Part shown: positions 37,172 through 45,988 of the stretch, piece after piece
How positions within the stretch are numbered: position 1 is the stretch's first letter
Layout: each line of letters begins with the position of its first letter
Assembly (NCBI RefSeq): GCF_000684975.1
Contig: NZ_BAXZ01000015.1
Coordinates: 140,382-204,381, forward strand
From: Paraburkholderia acidipaludis NBRC 101816
Lineage (GTDB): Bacteria; Pseudomonadota; Gammaproteobacteria; Burkholderiales; Burkholderiaceae
Length of the DNA: 64,000 nucleotides
Reading direction: 5' to 3'
The notes under the pieces: model-generated
What the model saw: the letters and a program-made list of their open reading frames with translations, nothing else
Databases searched by the model: none
What the model was told of the DNA's origin: nothing
Translations under genes and position numbers: made by a program

Positions 37172-38098
37172 ATGAACCCCACGCGAGTAGACGAACAACC
37201 TGACCTCTGGGCCAATTGGCTTTTGCGCGACCGGTTTGCCGGCGATCCGGCACACGAGCGCATTTTCCGCGCAGATATCAGCCGATATGCCGATCGCGTC
37301 CTCGACGGTGCAAGGCTTGAGGCCGGAATGACGCTTGTCGACGTTGGTGCTGGCGATGGCCTCGTTGCGTTTCGAGCGATAGACCGCGTCGGCCCTTCCC
37401 TGCATACGATTCTGATTGACATTTCCGATGCGTTGCTTCAACACGCCGAAGCCACTGCGACCCAATGCGGGATCCGGGGGCAGTGCACCTTTACCCGATG
37501 TTCCGCCGAGGTGCTGGAGGGAATCGCGGACGCAAGCGTCGATGCTGTTGCCACTCGAGCGGTACTGGCCTATCTACCCGACAAACTCGCTGTGCTGCGG
37601 GAGTTTTACCGGGTCGTGAAACCCGGCGGCCGAATTTCCATCGCCGAGCCCATCTGCCGTGACGACGCGCTCGACGTCCTCGCCTTGAAGAAGGTTGTCG
37701 ACGCGCTTCCCGCCGGCACGGACGACCACATTTCCCGTCTGCTTTACCGTTGGAAACTCACGCATCTTCCCGGCACTGAGGAAGAAATTGCGGCAAATCC
37801 GGTCACCAACTACAACGAACGCGATCTGGTTCGATATGCCATGGATGCCGGGTTTACCGACATCCACATGGAATTTCATATCGACGTCGGTCCTTCGCCG
37901 ACCACGTCGTGGGAAGTCCTGCTGAAGAATCCGCCATTTCCGTGGGCGCCGCCCCTTGAAGAATTGCTTCGCAGCACGTTCACGAAGGTAGAAGGGGAGC
38001 AAATAGAGCAGGCATTACGTCCGCTCCTCACGTCAGGCCGGCAATCCTTCGCGATACGCACTGCATTCCTGAGTGCGACAAAGCCAGTTGAATCATAG
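37172..38098 (+). CDS. SAM-dependent methyltransferase, island paralogue A
   Basis: This 308-aa class I methyltransferase has DLWANWLLRDRFAGD at the N-terminus, the SAM loop TLVDVGAGDGLVAFRAI (about residues 54-70), ILIDISDALLQHA and YRVVKPGGRISIAEP. A close relative lies at 52275-53183 on the other strand, sharing WxNWLLRDR, GDGLVAFRAI, DASVDAV and RAVLAY. The C-terminal ~110 residues are also shared, so this is a distinct subfamily. The substrate is unknown; the arsenite-methylating Cys set of ArsM is absent. Confidence 0.85.
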   Translation: MNPTRVDEQPDLWANWLLRDRFAGDPAHERIFRADISRYADRVLDGARLEAGMTLVDVGAGDGLVAFRAIDRVGPSLHTILIDISDALLQHAEATATQCGIRGQCTFTRCSAEVLEGIADASVDAVATRAVLAYLPDKLAVLREFYRVVKPGGRISIAEPICRDDALDVLALKKVVDALPAGTDDHISRLLYRWKLTHLPGTEEEIAANPVTNYNERDLVRYAMDAGFTDIHMEFHIDVGPSPTTSWEVLLKNPPFPWAPPLEELLRSTFTKVEGEQIEQALRPLLTSGRQSFAIRTAFLSATKPVES

Positions 38099-38643
38099 CA
38101 ACTGCGCCGCAGCAGACTCCCAAATGCGAAGGCGATCTCGGCTCGTCATCTGGTAGCGTGTCTAGGCGATAAGCAATTCTGACGAAGCCGGCGGTCTGCG
38201 CGGGGATTGCATTCCGTCCACGCCGGGCGGTGTCAACGCAAAGCTGGTGGCAAGTTGAGCAAGCCAGGACTGCCGTGCGCCAGTGGAGCATCGGCGCCAT
38301 TGAACCAAACAGGGCGACAGTACGTTTTGTCATGACGCATGCCACCTTGCGGATCGACGAGTCAATAGCAAGCCTCAATATCGTGGACTGACACCAATGC
38401 CGAGACAGTCCCGATTCGATGCGCCAGTCTTCATAACGGTCTGGTCAGAGTTTGGTGGGCGCGCGGACGGGGCCGCCCGCAAAAGCCCGGCGAGGAGATT
38501 TCTGAATATAAGATGGGTGGTCCGCGGAAATTGTCTATGTGAGCGCCAACATGAACGATGGGGCTGTAAGAAAACAATAGCGTGATTGTAGGGCGTGGCT
38601 CAGCCTCCCTTAAGCTCCCGGTGTTATTGTCGAATGGCATGCG
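38099..38643. other. Intergenic stretch without a recognisable gene
   Basis: Several short frames exist here but none shows a domain, a ribosome site with good spacing or coding-like residue patterns. I see no clear repeat or RNA structure. Confidence 0.4.
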
Positions 38644-39132
38644 TTGGCGAAAGTCATTTTGCCAATGCACTTTTCGAACGGGGAGTTGCTGTCGGGATTT
38701 GGGCGGCGCCGCCTGGTCGTCGAACAAGCATCAGGAAAAGTATCCGTGCGCTACGACAAGAGTACCAGGTTGATTCGCATTTTCCGCACCCATCTTTTCG
38801 TGGCTTCGCTTGCGGCGATTTGCATCCAATTGATCATCTTCCTCGTCTCGGCGACGATTTCGAATGAGTCGGCAGAATTTCAACCACCCGAGGCGTTCAG
38901 GCTTTATGCTATTTCCCTGATCGTGGCCTCGGTCGTGTGGGTAAAGATCGTTGCCAGACGTGCCTTTGATCGTGCTTTAGCAAACCGGGACGCGGCTTTT
39001 TACAGCGGTGCCGTACCCACTGTATCTGTTTCAAAGGACTGCAGGTTGCGCAGGCTTGTCCTGCTCCATGTCAACCTTTCTGGTTGGTCAAGCGAGCCGG
39101 TCGGGCGGCACACGAGGGTCGGCCGGGACTAG
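38644..39132 (+). CDS. Hypothetical membrane protein with two helices
   Basis: The predicted 162-aa product (TTG at 38644, or ATG at 38665) has two hydrophobic segments: FVASLAAICIQLIIFLVSAT (about residues 53-72) and LYAISLIVASVVWVKIVA (about 87-104). The remainder is basic. No family recognised. It lies upstream of the acyltransferase gene on the same strand, and might be an accessory membrane protein for it; that link is positional only. Confidence 0.5.
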   Translation: MAKVILPMHFSNGELLSGFGRRRLVVEQASGKVSVRYDKSTRLIRIFRTHLFVASLAAICIQLIIFLVSATISNESAEFQPPEAFRLYAISLIVASVVWVKIVARRAFDRALANRDAAFYSGAVPTVSVSKDCRLRRLVLLHVNLSGWSSEPVGRHTRVGRD

Positions 39133-39337
39133 GTGGGTTTTCGTGGCAGTGCCTTCGACGAAATTGTCCGGACCAGTTGCGTCCGTTCAGTCGTCTTGCA
39201 CTCGATAAATATTCGATTCGGTTGTGGCATGTCGAACTCGAGCGAAAGCACGGGAATGCAACAGCGACGGACAGGAGGCTCGTCCGCGTCGTATATGACC
39301 TAGCGTTCGGAACTTTGGCATCCATAGGGGACGGGCT

Positions 39338-40213
39338 TTGAAACATTTCAATCGTGCGCTTATCGTGACGTTGCTGCGCACACTTTCCGTGCTTCCCTAT
39401 GGCTTCGTCGCGCGGCTCGGAGTGGGCGTCGGGACGGCGTTGTATGCGCTGCCGAGCCGCCGCAAGCACATCGTCCATGTGAACCTGCAACTCTGCTTCC
39501 CGGAGAAGAGCGGCGGTGAGCGTCGGGCACTCGCGAGAGCTCATTTTCGCCATGTTGTTCGCAGCTATCTTGAGCGAGGCATTCAGTGGTTTGGCAATGC
39601 CCAGTCGATGCGGGACATCGTGCAAATCGAGAGCAGGATCGATCTTGATGACGAAGTTGCACCACCCACCATCTTCATGGGCTTTCACTTTGTAGGCATT
39701 GAGGTGGGCTGCATGCTCTACTCAACCCGCTACCCTGTGGCCTCACTGTACACACGTATGTCGAACACGGTCTTATGCGATGTGGCCAGGCGGCAACGTG
39801 GTCGGTTCGGCGCCGAAATGATTGAACGCGCGACCAGTGCACGAAAGATTGTTGGCTTGCTGCGTTCCGGTAAGCCCGTCATGCTTGCAGCGGACATGGA
39901 CCACGGTGTCGACGGTTCGGTCTTTGTGCCCTTTTTCGATGTTCCCGCGTGCACACTCACGGCTGTTTCGCGGCTGGCGAGACTGGGCGGCGCGCGGGTT
40001 GTACCGTTCGTGACGGAGGTGCTTCCGAAGTATCAGGGGTACAAGCTGACAATTTTCGAAGCACTTGCAGATTTCCCGTCGGGGAATGACGAGGTCGACG
40101 CGCGACGCATGAATGCGTTTCTCGAGGAGCAGATCATTAGGTTTCCAGAGCAGTATTACTGGGTGCATCGACGTTTCAAGCACCGACCAGCGGGGATGGA
40201 TTCGGTATATTGA
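39338..40213 (+). CDS. LpxL/HtrB-type acyltransferase
   Basis: A TTG start at 39338 with AGGGG upstream gives 291 aa. One N-terminal anchor helix is followed by the acyltransferase domain: HIVHVNLQLCFPE (NxxxxFP-type motif of LpxL/LpxM), the catalytic H-x4-E in GFHFVGIEVG (His117, Glu122), and MLAADMDHGVDGSVFVPFF. Family members add a secondary acyl chain to lipid A or ornithine-type lipids. The chromosome should have its own lpxL, so this is an accessory copy. Confidence 0.88.
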   Translation: MKHFNRALIVTLLRTLSVLPYGFVARLGVGVGTALYALPSRRKHIVHVNLQLCFPEKSGGERRALARAHFRHVVRSYLERGIQWFGNAQSMRDIVQIESRIDLDDEVAPPTIFMGFHFVGIEVGCMLYSTRYPVASLYTRMSNTVLCDVARRQRGRFGAEMIERATSARKIVGLLRSGKPVMLAADMDHGVDGSVFVPFFDVPACTLTAVSRLARLGGARVVPFVTEVLPKYQGYKLTIFEALADFPSGNDEVDARRMNAFLEEQIIRFPEQYYWVHRRFKHRPAGMDSVY

Positions 40214-40769
40214 TAGCTATGCAGAAGGATTTTTCGGGACCTGTTAAGCTCCGGTAGTGGTTGTTTATCTCATAACTCCGGTGTCGACACCTCCGAGCGC
40301 ACCATGGGCGGGCTAGTAGCAGGGTGCATTGCCCTAATAGTGCGTGAACCATGGTTCGTTGTGGCAGTAGTCATATCTATAGCCTTGCTCCCGTGCGCAT
40401 ACCCGCCCGTAGCTTTGATGCCCCGCCGCAACGGAAGAGTTCGCACACTCTGCGTTTCTCCTTCCTGATTAAAGAGTTGGGACAGTCCCGTTTCTCGACG
40501 AATGATGACGTTCATTTAATGTCAATCAGTCGAACCTCGGGTATGACGGTGCGACAGCCACAGAGTGGCGGCGCACGACGCAGCAACGACAGCGGGTGCG
40601 GCCCGCTTCACGCTTTAGAAGGCGATCGGTCCATGTTCTCCAAAATACGTCCGATCAACCCGCAATCACGCGACGCACGAACCAGATGATATAAATTGGA
40701 GGACGTGCGGTCGGCGCCGTGCTCCGGTGGCTGTGCGTCAATCCATTTCCTTATTGCCAGAGTACCATC
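40214..40769. other. Intergenic stretch without a recognisable gene
   Basis: About 555 bases with only short, unconvincing frames on both strands. No family feature, terminator or repeat is evident. Confidence 0.4.
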
Positions 40770-41501
40770 ATGGTTAACGTGAAAATCAGGCTACTTCAAC
40801 CTCGTCTGTCGCCGCGACGCACACGAATTGAAGTCCCCGGCTGGGGCGGAACAAAAGAGCCGCGGCGCAATGGCGCGCATGAGCAGGGTTGGCATTGCTT
40901 ACCATTCGTGGAGGGCGCGCAGTACGGGATTGAACTCTTCTATCCTCACGACCGTGAGGTTCGCGTCAGCCGCCGTGATGGTCAATTTGCCTTCGAGGGG
41001 GGCGGTGATCCTAACCCCGAAACTGGAATGAACTGGCCACCATTTCGCCCTTTCGGCGAAGGTTACTATACCTATCAATTACTCCTGGACGTCAAGGTGC
41101 CGGAGGGCTATGCAGTGCGTACGGAACCGCATCCGCGTTTCTACCTCAGCGAGGCCGGCGACGTACCGCTTGCGGTGCCGGCACTGCTACGTACTTCGTG
41201 GTGGCCGATGATCAATTTTGTCGTGTTCAAGGCACCGCCACCGGGTGGGGTACACGTGTTCCGTCCGGGCGAACCATTCATGCAACTCTGTGTTGTGCCT
41301 GCCGAGCCAGAAGTCACGCTGGAGGCCATGAACGCAGAGGAGGCGGCCGAGCGGGAAATGCAATCAAGGCGAATTCACGCCAGCCGGGATACGTTGGGCC
41401 GGGACACGCAGTGGACTTCGTCGACAAATACAGTTTTTGATGGTACCTACCGCAGGATTCTTGGTGCCGCCAAGGCTCGGGACCGGGCAACGGAGGATTA
41501 A
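40770..41501 (+). CDS. Hypothetical cytosolic protein (possibly DUF6065-like)
   Basis: From the ATG at 40770 the product is 243 aa (MVNVKIRLLQPRLSPRRTRI). Notable parts are HCLPFVEGAQYGIELFYPHD, FGEGYYTYQLLLDVKVPEGY and RTSWWPMINFVVFKAPPPGG, then a charged helix AEEAAEREMQ. The pattern recalls DUF6065 proteins, but I am not sure. No signal peptide. It is convergent with the His-rich gene and the stop codons overlap by four bases. Confidence 0.6.
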   Translation: MVNVKIRLLQPRLSPRRTRIEVPGWGGTKEPRRNGAHEQGWHCLPFVEGAQYGIELFYPHDREVRVSRRDGQFAFEGGGDPNPETGMNWPPFRPFGEGYYTYQLLLDVKVPEGYAVRTEPHPRFYLSEAGDVPLAVPALLRTSWWPMINFVVFKAPPPGGVHVFRPGEPFMQLCVVPAEPEVTLEAMNAEEAAEREMQSRRIHASRDTLGRDTQWTSSTNTVFDGTYRRILGAAKARDRATED

Positions 41502-41935
41502 TCGCCGTAGATTTGCACCCCGATACCGGGAGGCACGATCACCGCGTTGTTGTGGTGATGATGGTAGTAGGGCGGCGGCGGCGGAGGGGTGTAGTACACG
41601 GGCGGCGGCGGATAGTACTCGGGTGCCGGCGCGTAATAACCGTGGTGGTGATGGTGATGGTGATGGTGATGATGGTGATGGTGATGTTCGCCCCCACGGT
41701 CCCATTGCACCTGTTCCAACTCGGGTGACGTTCTGTGCGATTGCTGAGCCAGTTCCGCATTGTGGGCTTTGAGCGTTTCAACGGCGTTCGGAATGGGTTG
41801 AAGCAGGTCGGAATAGGACGCCGCGGACAAGGGTGCCTGCGGTGCGGCGACATCGGCCGCCGCGTGTGCGCCCGCACTTCCCAGGGTGGCAAGGCCGGCC
41901 AGTGTCCCAAGCAGCCCTGCGATCTTGCGTTCCAT
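41498..41935 (-). CDS. Secreted protein with a 15-histidine tract and Pro/Tyr-rich tail
   Basis: The start MERKIAGLLGTLAGLATLGS at 41935 gives a 145-aa product with a cleavable-looking signal peptide ending SAGAHAAAD. The mature protein has a short helical part (LLQPIPNAVETLKAHNAELA), then 15 consecutive His, then a Tyr/Pro-rich tail with a further HHHH and a conserved-looking end VIVPPGIGVQIYGD. The tract is written as alternating CAT/CAC codons. A periplasmic or surface metal (Ni, Co, Zn, Cu) binder is likely given the metal-resistance context, but this is inference. Confidence 0.75.
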   Translation of the reverse strand: MERKIAGLLGTLAGLATLGSAGAHAAADVAAPQAPLSAASYSDLLQPIPNAVETLKAHNAELAQQSHRTSPELEQVQWDRGGEHHHHHHHHHHHHHHHGYYAPAPEYYPPPPVYYTPPPPPPYYHHHHNNAVIVPPGIGVQIYGD

Positions 41936-42345
41936 CTGACGCTCCTTTGTTGGAATAAGTTCAGCTTCCTGGCAGAAAGGTAAGCCAGGCAAATGCGCGA
42001 CTACACGCGCCGCGCGACGGATGCTCTCCAGGGGCCCTTTGTTGCATTGAGCGAGAGGTTAGTGTCGGGAGGCACCTAGCCTGTAGGAAAATTCTAACCA
42101 CGGGGCTGCTCGTCGTGTGTCCAATATCCTTTAAATATGTAAGTACCGGTAACGCAGTACCGACAATCAGATTAATTTGAAGATATGTGAAGTCGGGGAG
42201 TCGCCCCCAAACAGTCGGACCGTTGTGTAGTACCATCGAATTCCGACGCTCCAGGTTCACGCAGGTTCCCAGTTTCCGACAGGGCATTCCGGACAACCTT
42301 GAAGTGAGGTGCGAGTCCGGAGCGAAATGCAACCGGCAGTGGTCG
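41936..42345. other. Intergenic stretch between the His-rich gene and an ISNCY fragment
   Basis: No coding region with family features is seen. The segment near 42100-42200 is clearly more AT-rich than its surroundings. Confidence 0.4.
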
Positions 42346-42621
42346 TTATGACGCGCACGCTGTAATGACCCACGCAATGAATCGAGAAGCCGGAGTCCTC
42401 GCATCCAGCCGGTTGTTGCCGGGCCTCGAGCGCTTGCGTGACACGAGGCCCTCGGGTCCATGTTCACGCAGCTGCGCTACGAGCCGGCGAATCTGCCGTG
42501 TCGTCAGCTCGAGACGCTGCGCTGCACGCCACGGCTTGAGCCTGCCATCCACCACGTCCTGAATCACCTTGAGTCTGTCCAGCTCGCGCATCGTCATTGT
42601 TATCCGTTCTGTTGCAGCCAT
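42346..42621 (-). pseudogene. ISNCY-type transposase N-terminal fragment
   Basis: The frame encodes MTMRELDRLKVIQDVVDGRL then RLELTTRQIRRLVAQLREHG and GPEGLVSRKRSRPGNN, the HTH start of ISNCY/IS1202-type transposases. It closes after ~90 residues without a catalytic domain. Its left-end repeats survive at 42673-42708; an IS110 copy follows. Confidence 0.75.
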
Positions 42622-42672
42622 CGACGCTCCGTGTGCTGGATCTCCAGCGGCCGGTCAGCGTACGATCAACTC

Positions 42673-42708
42673 AAAAGCGGACATTTGAACCTAGCTAAAA
42701 GCGGACAT
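42673..42708. repeat. Direct repeats at the end of the ISNCY remnant
   Basis: AAAAGCGGACAT occurs twice, 24 bases apart (42673-42684 and 42697-42708), upstream of the truncated ISNCY transposase. Tandem end repeats of this kind are transposase binding sites of such elements. Confidence 0.7.
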
Positions 42709-42780
42709 AATGAAATGGCCAGCCCGATCCCCGCGACCGTTCTACGATAGGCACGTCGGTCCACGGTAGAGGAGAGCGTC

Positions 42781-43806
42781 ATGAACGAGGTCACGCTGAT
42801 CGGCATCGATCTGGGCAAGCACGTCTTTCATCTGCATGCACAGGATGCAAAGGGACATGAGGTGTTCCGCAAGAAGCTTTCTCGCACGCAGTTGCTTCCG
42901 TTCTTCAGTAATCTCAAGGCGGTTACCGTGGTGATGGAAGCGTGTGCCGGATCGCACTGGCTCGCTCGCAAGCTCAACGAACTGGGGCACGTTGCCCGGC
43001 TGGTTTCGCCGCAATACGTACGGCCTTTCGTGAAGAGCAACAAGAACGATTACATTGACGCCGAAGCGATCTGCGAGGCGGCGTCACGGCCGGCGATGCG
43101 CTTCGTTGAACCGCGAACGGAAGCGCAACAGCTTCTGGTAGCATTGCACCGGGCGCGCGAGGGGCTGGTCACCGAACGCACGGCTACGATCAACCGGATC
43201 CACGGCATCCTGCTTGAGTTCGGCATTGTTGTTCCTCTGTCCAGAGCTACGCTGCGTCGTTTGCCCGACGCGCTCGCTCTGCACGATCTGCCGCCACGGC
43301 TAGTCCAGTTGATCGACCGGCTCCATTCCCACTATCGTTACCTGGACCAGCAGGTTGACGATATCGAACGTGATCTGACGTCACAGCTTCGCGAAGACGA
43401 GAACGCCGCGCGGCTGCTGTCCATCCCCGGCATCGGCGCCATTACGGCAAGCCTGCTGGCATCAGAGGTCGGCAACGTTGCGCAGTTCGATGGCGGTCGC
43501 AACTTTGCAGCGTCAATCGGACTGGTGCCCCGGCAACACAGTACCGGCGGACGGAGTGTCCTGTGCGGAATCAGCAAGCGAGGCGACAAACATCTACGCC
43601 ACTTGCTCGTGCAAGGTGCCCGTGCGGTCATCCAACGCGCAGAGCAGCGCACGGACAGGCTCGGTGCGTGGATCCGGTCCATGCTGACGCGAAGGCACGC
43701 GAACGTGGTGGCCTGTGCGGTCGCCAACAAACTCGCGCGGATCGCCTGGGCGGTGCTGACTAAACACGCTGCTTATGATGCCGCGCGCCTGGAGCCCGCG
43801 AACTGA
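42781..43806 (+). CDS. IS110-family transposase, intact copy
   Basis: This 341-aa protein has the DEDD RuvC-like start (GIDLGKHVFHLHAQD, Glu in VVMEACAGSH, KSNKNDYIDAEAI) and the C-terminal transposase_20 region (LLSIPGIGAITASLLASEVG, ASIGLVPRQHSTGGRSVLCG) with the catalytic Ser of the second domain expected around ASIGL. Length normal. GAGGAGAG lies before the ATG. It is related to, but not identical with, the broken copy at 25778-26802. Confidence 0.95.
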   Translation: MNEVTLIGIDLGKHVFHLHAQDAKGHEVFRKKLSRTQLLPFFSNLKAVTVVMEACAGSHWLARKLNELGHVARLVSPQYVRPFVKSNKNDYIDAEAICEAASRPAMRFVEPRTEAQQLLVALHRAREGLVTERTATINRIHGILLEFGIVVPLSRATLRRLPDALALHDLPPRLVQLIDRLHSHYRYLDQQVDDIERDLTSQLREDENAARLLSIPGIGAITASLLASEVGNVAQFDGGRNFAASIGLVPRQHSTGGRSVLCGISKRGDKHLRHLLVQGARAVIQRAEQRTDRLGAWIRSMLTRRHANVVACAVANKLARIAWAVLTKHAAYDAARLEPAN

Positions 43807-43825
43807 TTCACCGTTTCACCCAACA

Positions 43826-43891
43826 TGGTTTTGCGACGGCTGGAAGTTTGATGGTCCAACGGCACAGCGACCGGACGAAGAACCTGATAAG
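43826..43891 (+). ncRNA. Candidate IS110-type guide RNA segment (copy 2)
   Basis: TGGTTTTGCGACG (43826-43838) and CCGGACGAAGAACCTGATAA (43871-43890) lie 20 bases after the transposase stop. Both blocks recur, with equal 62-base spacing from the first block to the end of CCTGA, behind the other IS110 gene on the opposite strand (25673-25734). The inner sequence differs between the copies, as expected for target- and donor-pairing loops. Confidence 0.5.
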
Positions 43892-44029
43892 TTGTACAGC
43901 TCGCAGCAGCTGCCGACATTTTGAGGATCGTCCGGTGCGGTTTTCATCGCGGAACATGGATTCCGGATAGATTTGCGCAAGCCACGAAGACGTCAGAACC
44001 AGAGGTTGCAAATCTCGGGCTGGCCATAG

Positions 44030-44236
44030 ATTACAACTTGGCCACTACACCAGCGCAGCTTCGAGCAATATGTCCGGGGATGGCGAGTCGTCGAGAAAAT
44101 CCGACGCGCGAAACACGAAGGCTCGTTTGCCGACGTGCTGGCACGCTGGCGCGTGCTGGCCGTCGAGCTGCCAAAGGCCTGGCGATCCGGCCGCCTCTGG
44201 AGCGACCTCGGACCACCCGCGTACCACAAAGCCTAA
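44030..44236 (+). pseudogene. Short open frame without start codon, probable C-terminal remnant
   Basis: Between a TAG and a TAA, a frame of 68 codons reads LHQRSFEQYVRGWRVVEKIR, then RAKHEGSFADVLARWRVLAV and ELPKAWRSGRLWSDLGPPAY. It has a gene-like helical pattern but no ATG/GTG/TTG at a plausible place. I do not recognise the family. It is the only notable content in the 43892-44252 gap. Confidence 0.35.
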
Positions 44237-44252
44237 TCCAGCTGTCAGCAGG

Positions 44253-44525
44253 CTAATTGGCATCGGAACCAAAGAGGTCGTCGACGATCTTCCGCGCCGC
44301 GCTGTACCCACCCATCAGCGCATCGGCCTCGGTGGCGAATGGACGGCCGGCGACCTCACCGAATCGCAATGGCGAAAACGCGGCGACTGTCGCTCCCGCA
44401 CGAAATATCCTCACTACCGCGACGAATCCCGAATCGGTCGGCCGGGGTTGGGACGCCCGCGTCTTGAATTCCGTTTCGGTAGTGACTTCGAGTGTATAGC
44501 CGTGGTATTCGTAACTCCGCATCAT
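44253..44525 (-). CDS. Small hypothetical protein (90 aa)
   Basis: The protein begins MMRSYEYHGYTLEVTTETEF and has GFVAVVRIFRAG, FATEADALMGGYSAARKIVD and DLFGSDAN. The beta-rich start and closing helix resemble small Burkholderia proteins of the DUF6566/CV_2116-like kind, but this is only a resemblance. It is followed upstream on the same strand by a Nudix gene. Confidence 0.6.
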   Translation of the reverse strand: MMRSYEYHGYTLEVTTETEFKTRASQPRPTDSGFVAVVRIFRAGATVAAFSPLRFGEVAGRPFATEADALMGGYSAARKIVDDLFGSDAN

Positions 44526-44538
44526 CTCGGGGCTCGAT

Positions 44539-44892
44539 TCATTTCAAAAGTCGAACGATTTCGTGCGTCGGCACGCTTGCCGCGAGCGTCAAGATTTTCG
44601 CAGGTTTAAACCAGCGACATTGCACGATCTCGTTTTGTGGTTCTGGTCTCGTGTCCCGCGGGAGTTCGGCGAAAAATACATGATGGCGCTTGTTGATCCC
44701 GCCGAACTGGAACAGATAGGCCAGCGCATGACCGGCAATTGTGGTCTCTTCCTCAAGTTCCCGGTAGGCGGCCTCAAGCGGCGATTCTGAACGCTTGATC
44801 GTACCACCCGGCAAGGACCAACGCGATCGCCCCCGTGCGACAAGCAGCACCTTGTCGCGTTGAAAGCACACGATGGTCGCCCTTTCTCTCAT
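44539..44892 (-). CDS. Nudix hydrolase
   Basis: This 117-aa protein carries a complete Nudix box, GGTIKRSESPLEAAYRELEE followed by ET (about residues 28-50), after RWSLPGG. Nudix enzymes hydrolyse nucleoside-diphosphate-linked compounds. The substrate cannot be told. It starts at 44892 and reads toward the 90-aa gene. Confidence 0.9.
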   Translation of the reverse strand: MRERATIVCFQRDKVLLVARGRSRWSLPGGTIKRSESPLEAAYRELEEETTIAGHALAYLFQFGGINKRHHVFFAELPRDTRPEPQNEIVQCRWFKPAKILTLAASVPTHEIVRLLK

Positions 44893-45022
44893 CCCGTTCC
44901 CTGCTCCCGTTCGGTGCCCTATCCTTTAATCAGGCATGGTCCCTTGGCACAGGACTTTAGCCTTCGGCCGACCCTGCTCCGATGTCGTCGCTGGGCGTCT
45001 GCAACTCAGGGAGAGAACACAG

Positions 45023-45379
45023 ATGAAAACCCGGTCCTCATGCAACATATGGCTGCCCATCGGAGGCTTCGCGGTGGCTTGCCTGCTTTCCGTTCCTACA
45101 CTTGTCCTCGCCCTGGCGTGGCTGAGTATTGGCGTCTGTGCGATCGGCTACCGCTCGCTTGATACCTTCCCTGTCGAGGGGTTCTCAGTCAAATGGTTGT
45201 GCGGGCGACGTCGCGCCTGCCTTTGGTTTCATCACCTGCTCTACTGGCCGCGCCACATCGAGCCAGGGCTACAGGAAATCGCCACCCGCACCGCCAAACA
45301 CGTCGCCGAAAGCTGCACGCGCTCACGCAGCAAGTCGCGGTCCTCCGCGGACTTACCGTCCGGCAACCGCGAACGATGA
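45023..45379 (+). CDS. Hypothetical membrane protein (118 aa)
   Basis: The ATG at 45023 has GGGAGAG upstream. The product begins MKTRSSCNIWLPIGGFAVAC and has one or two hydrophobic helices (about residues 10-45), then WLCGRRRACLWFHHLLYWPRH and a basic C-terminal tail. No family recognised. Conjugative-element proteins sometimes look like this, but there is no supporting context. Confidence 0.5.
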   Translation: MKTRSSCNIWLPIGGFAVACLLSVPTLVLALAWLSIGVCAIGYRSLDTFPVEGFSVKWLCGRRRACLWFHHLLYWPRHIEPGLQEIATRTAKHVAESCTRSRSKSRSSADLPSGNRER

Positions 45380-45413
45380 CGGCCTGCGAACGCTGTCTTG
45401 CGAGCGGCTGTCG

Positions 45414-45743
45414 TCAGAAATCTAGTTGCGCGGCCGTGATGCCAAGCGCGGCCGCAATCTTCTCACGCGACGATTTCCGCAGGCGTGCACTCGCCTCCTG
45501 CTGCGCGTAAGCCGATTGGCTCACGCCAAGGCGTGCCGCGACTTCAGCCTGGGTCAGGCCAAGGTGTTCGCGCCATGCCCGCGCCGGCGGCACGTCGTCG
45601 GCCAGCGTCCGGCGAACAACGTCATGCGGGATCAGGTCGCTGTCGCGCGCGTGCTGCGCCACATAGTCCGCATACGGGATGACGACAAAGGCCGGCTTGC
45701 CATCCGGTCCCATGATCGTTTGAATGTTAGTAGGTGCGTTCAT
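45414..45743 (-). CDS. XRE-family antitoxin (HigA-like)
   Basis: The 109-aa protein has an N-terminal part MNAPTNIQTIMGPDGKPAFV with VIPYADYVAQ and a C-terminal HTH (REHLGLTQAEVAARLGVSQS, AYAQQEASARLRKSSREKIA). It overlaps the toxin stop by 17 bases. Toxin first, antitoxin second is the HigBA order. It should bind the shared promoter. Confidence 0.88.
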   Translation of the reverse strand: MNAPTNIQTIMGPDGKPAFVVIPYADYVAQHARDSDLIPHDVVRRTLADDVPPARAWREHLGLTQAEVAARLGVSQSAYAQQEASARLRKSSREKIAAALGITAAQLDF

Positions 45744-45981
45744 CGCGTTTCCTTACTTCCTGAATGTCGACGATCTTGATTGCCCCATCCCAGTCGAACA
45801 AGACCCGGTAGTTCCCTACCCTCAACCGGTAGCCGTATTCGTGGTTGATGAGCGCCTTCACGTTCGAAACATCGGGCATCGTGGCCAGACCTTCTACGGC
45901 ATCAAGAATCTGCAGTCGCACGGGGCGGTCGAGCTTGCGCGCCTGCTTCGCGGCCTTTGGGCTCCAGTTGATCTTGTTCAT
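45727..45981 (-). CDS. RelE/ParE-superfamily toxin (HigB-like)
   Basis: The ATG at 45981 (MNKINWSPKAAKQARKLDRP) gives 84 aa with the toxin fold: KALINHEYGYRLRVGNYRVL and FDWDGAIKIVDIQEVRKRDE. An ATG nine bases upstream (45990) lies inside the -10 box, so the 45981 start is preferred. RelE-type toxins cut mRNA on the ribosome. Second TA pair of the island. Confidence 0.88.
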   Translation of the reverse strand: MNKINWSPKAAKQARKLDRPVRLQILDAVEGLATMPDVSNVKALINHEYGYRLRVGNYRVLFDWDGAIKIVDIQEVRKRDERTY

Positions 45982-45988
45982 CGGCTTC

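Noticed and set aside
38028..38378. A 116-codon minus-strand frame overlapping the end of methyltransferase A
   Set aside because: No recognisable features; overlaps a solid gene antisense.
41641..41690. Short tandem repeat that could be taken for a CRISPR-like or satellite array
   Set aside because: It is the codon repeat of a His tract inside a coding frame; there are no spacers.
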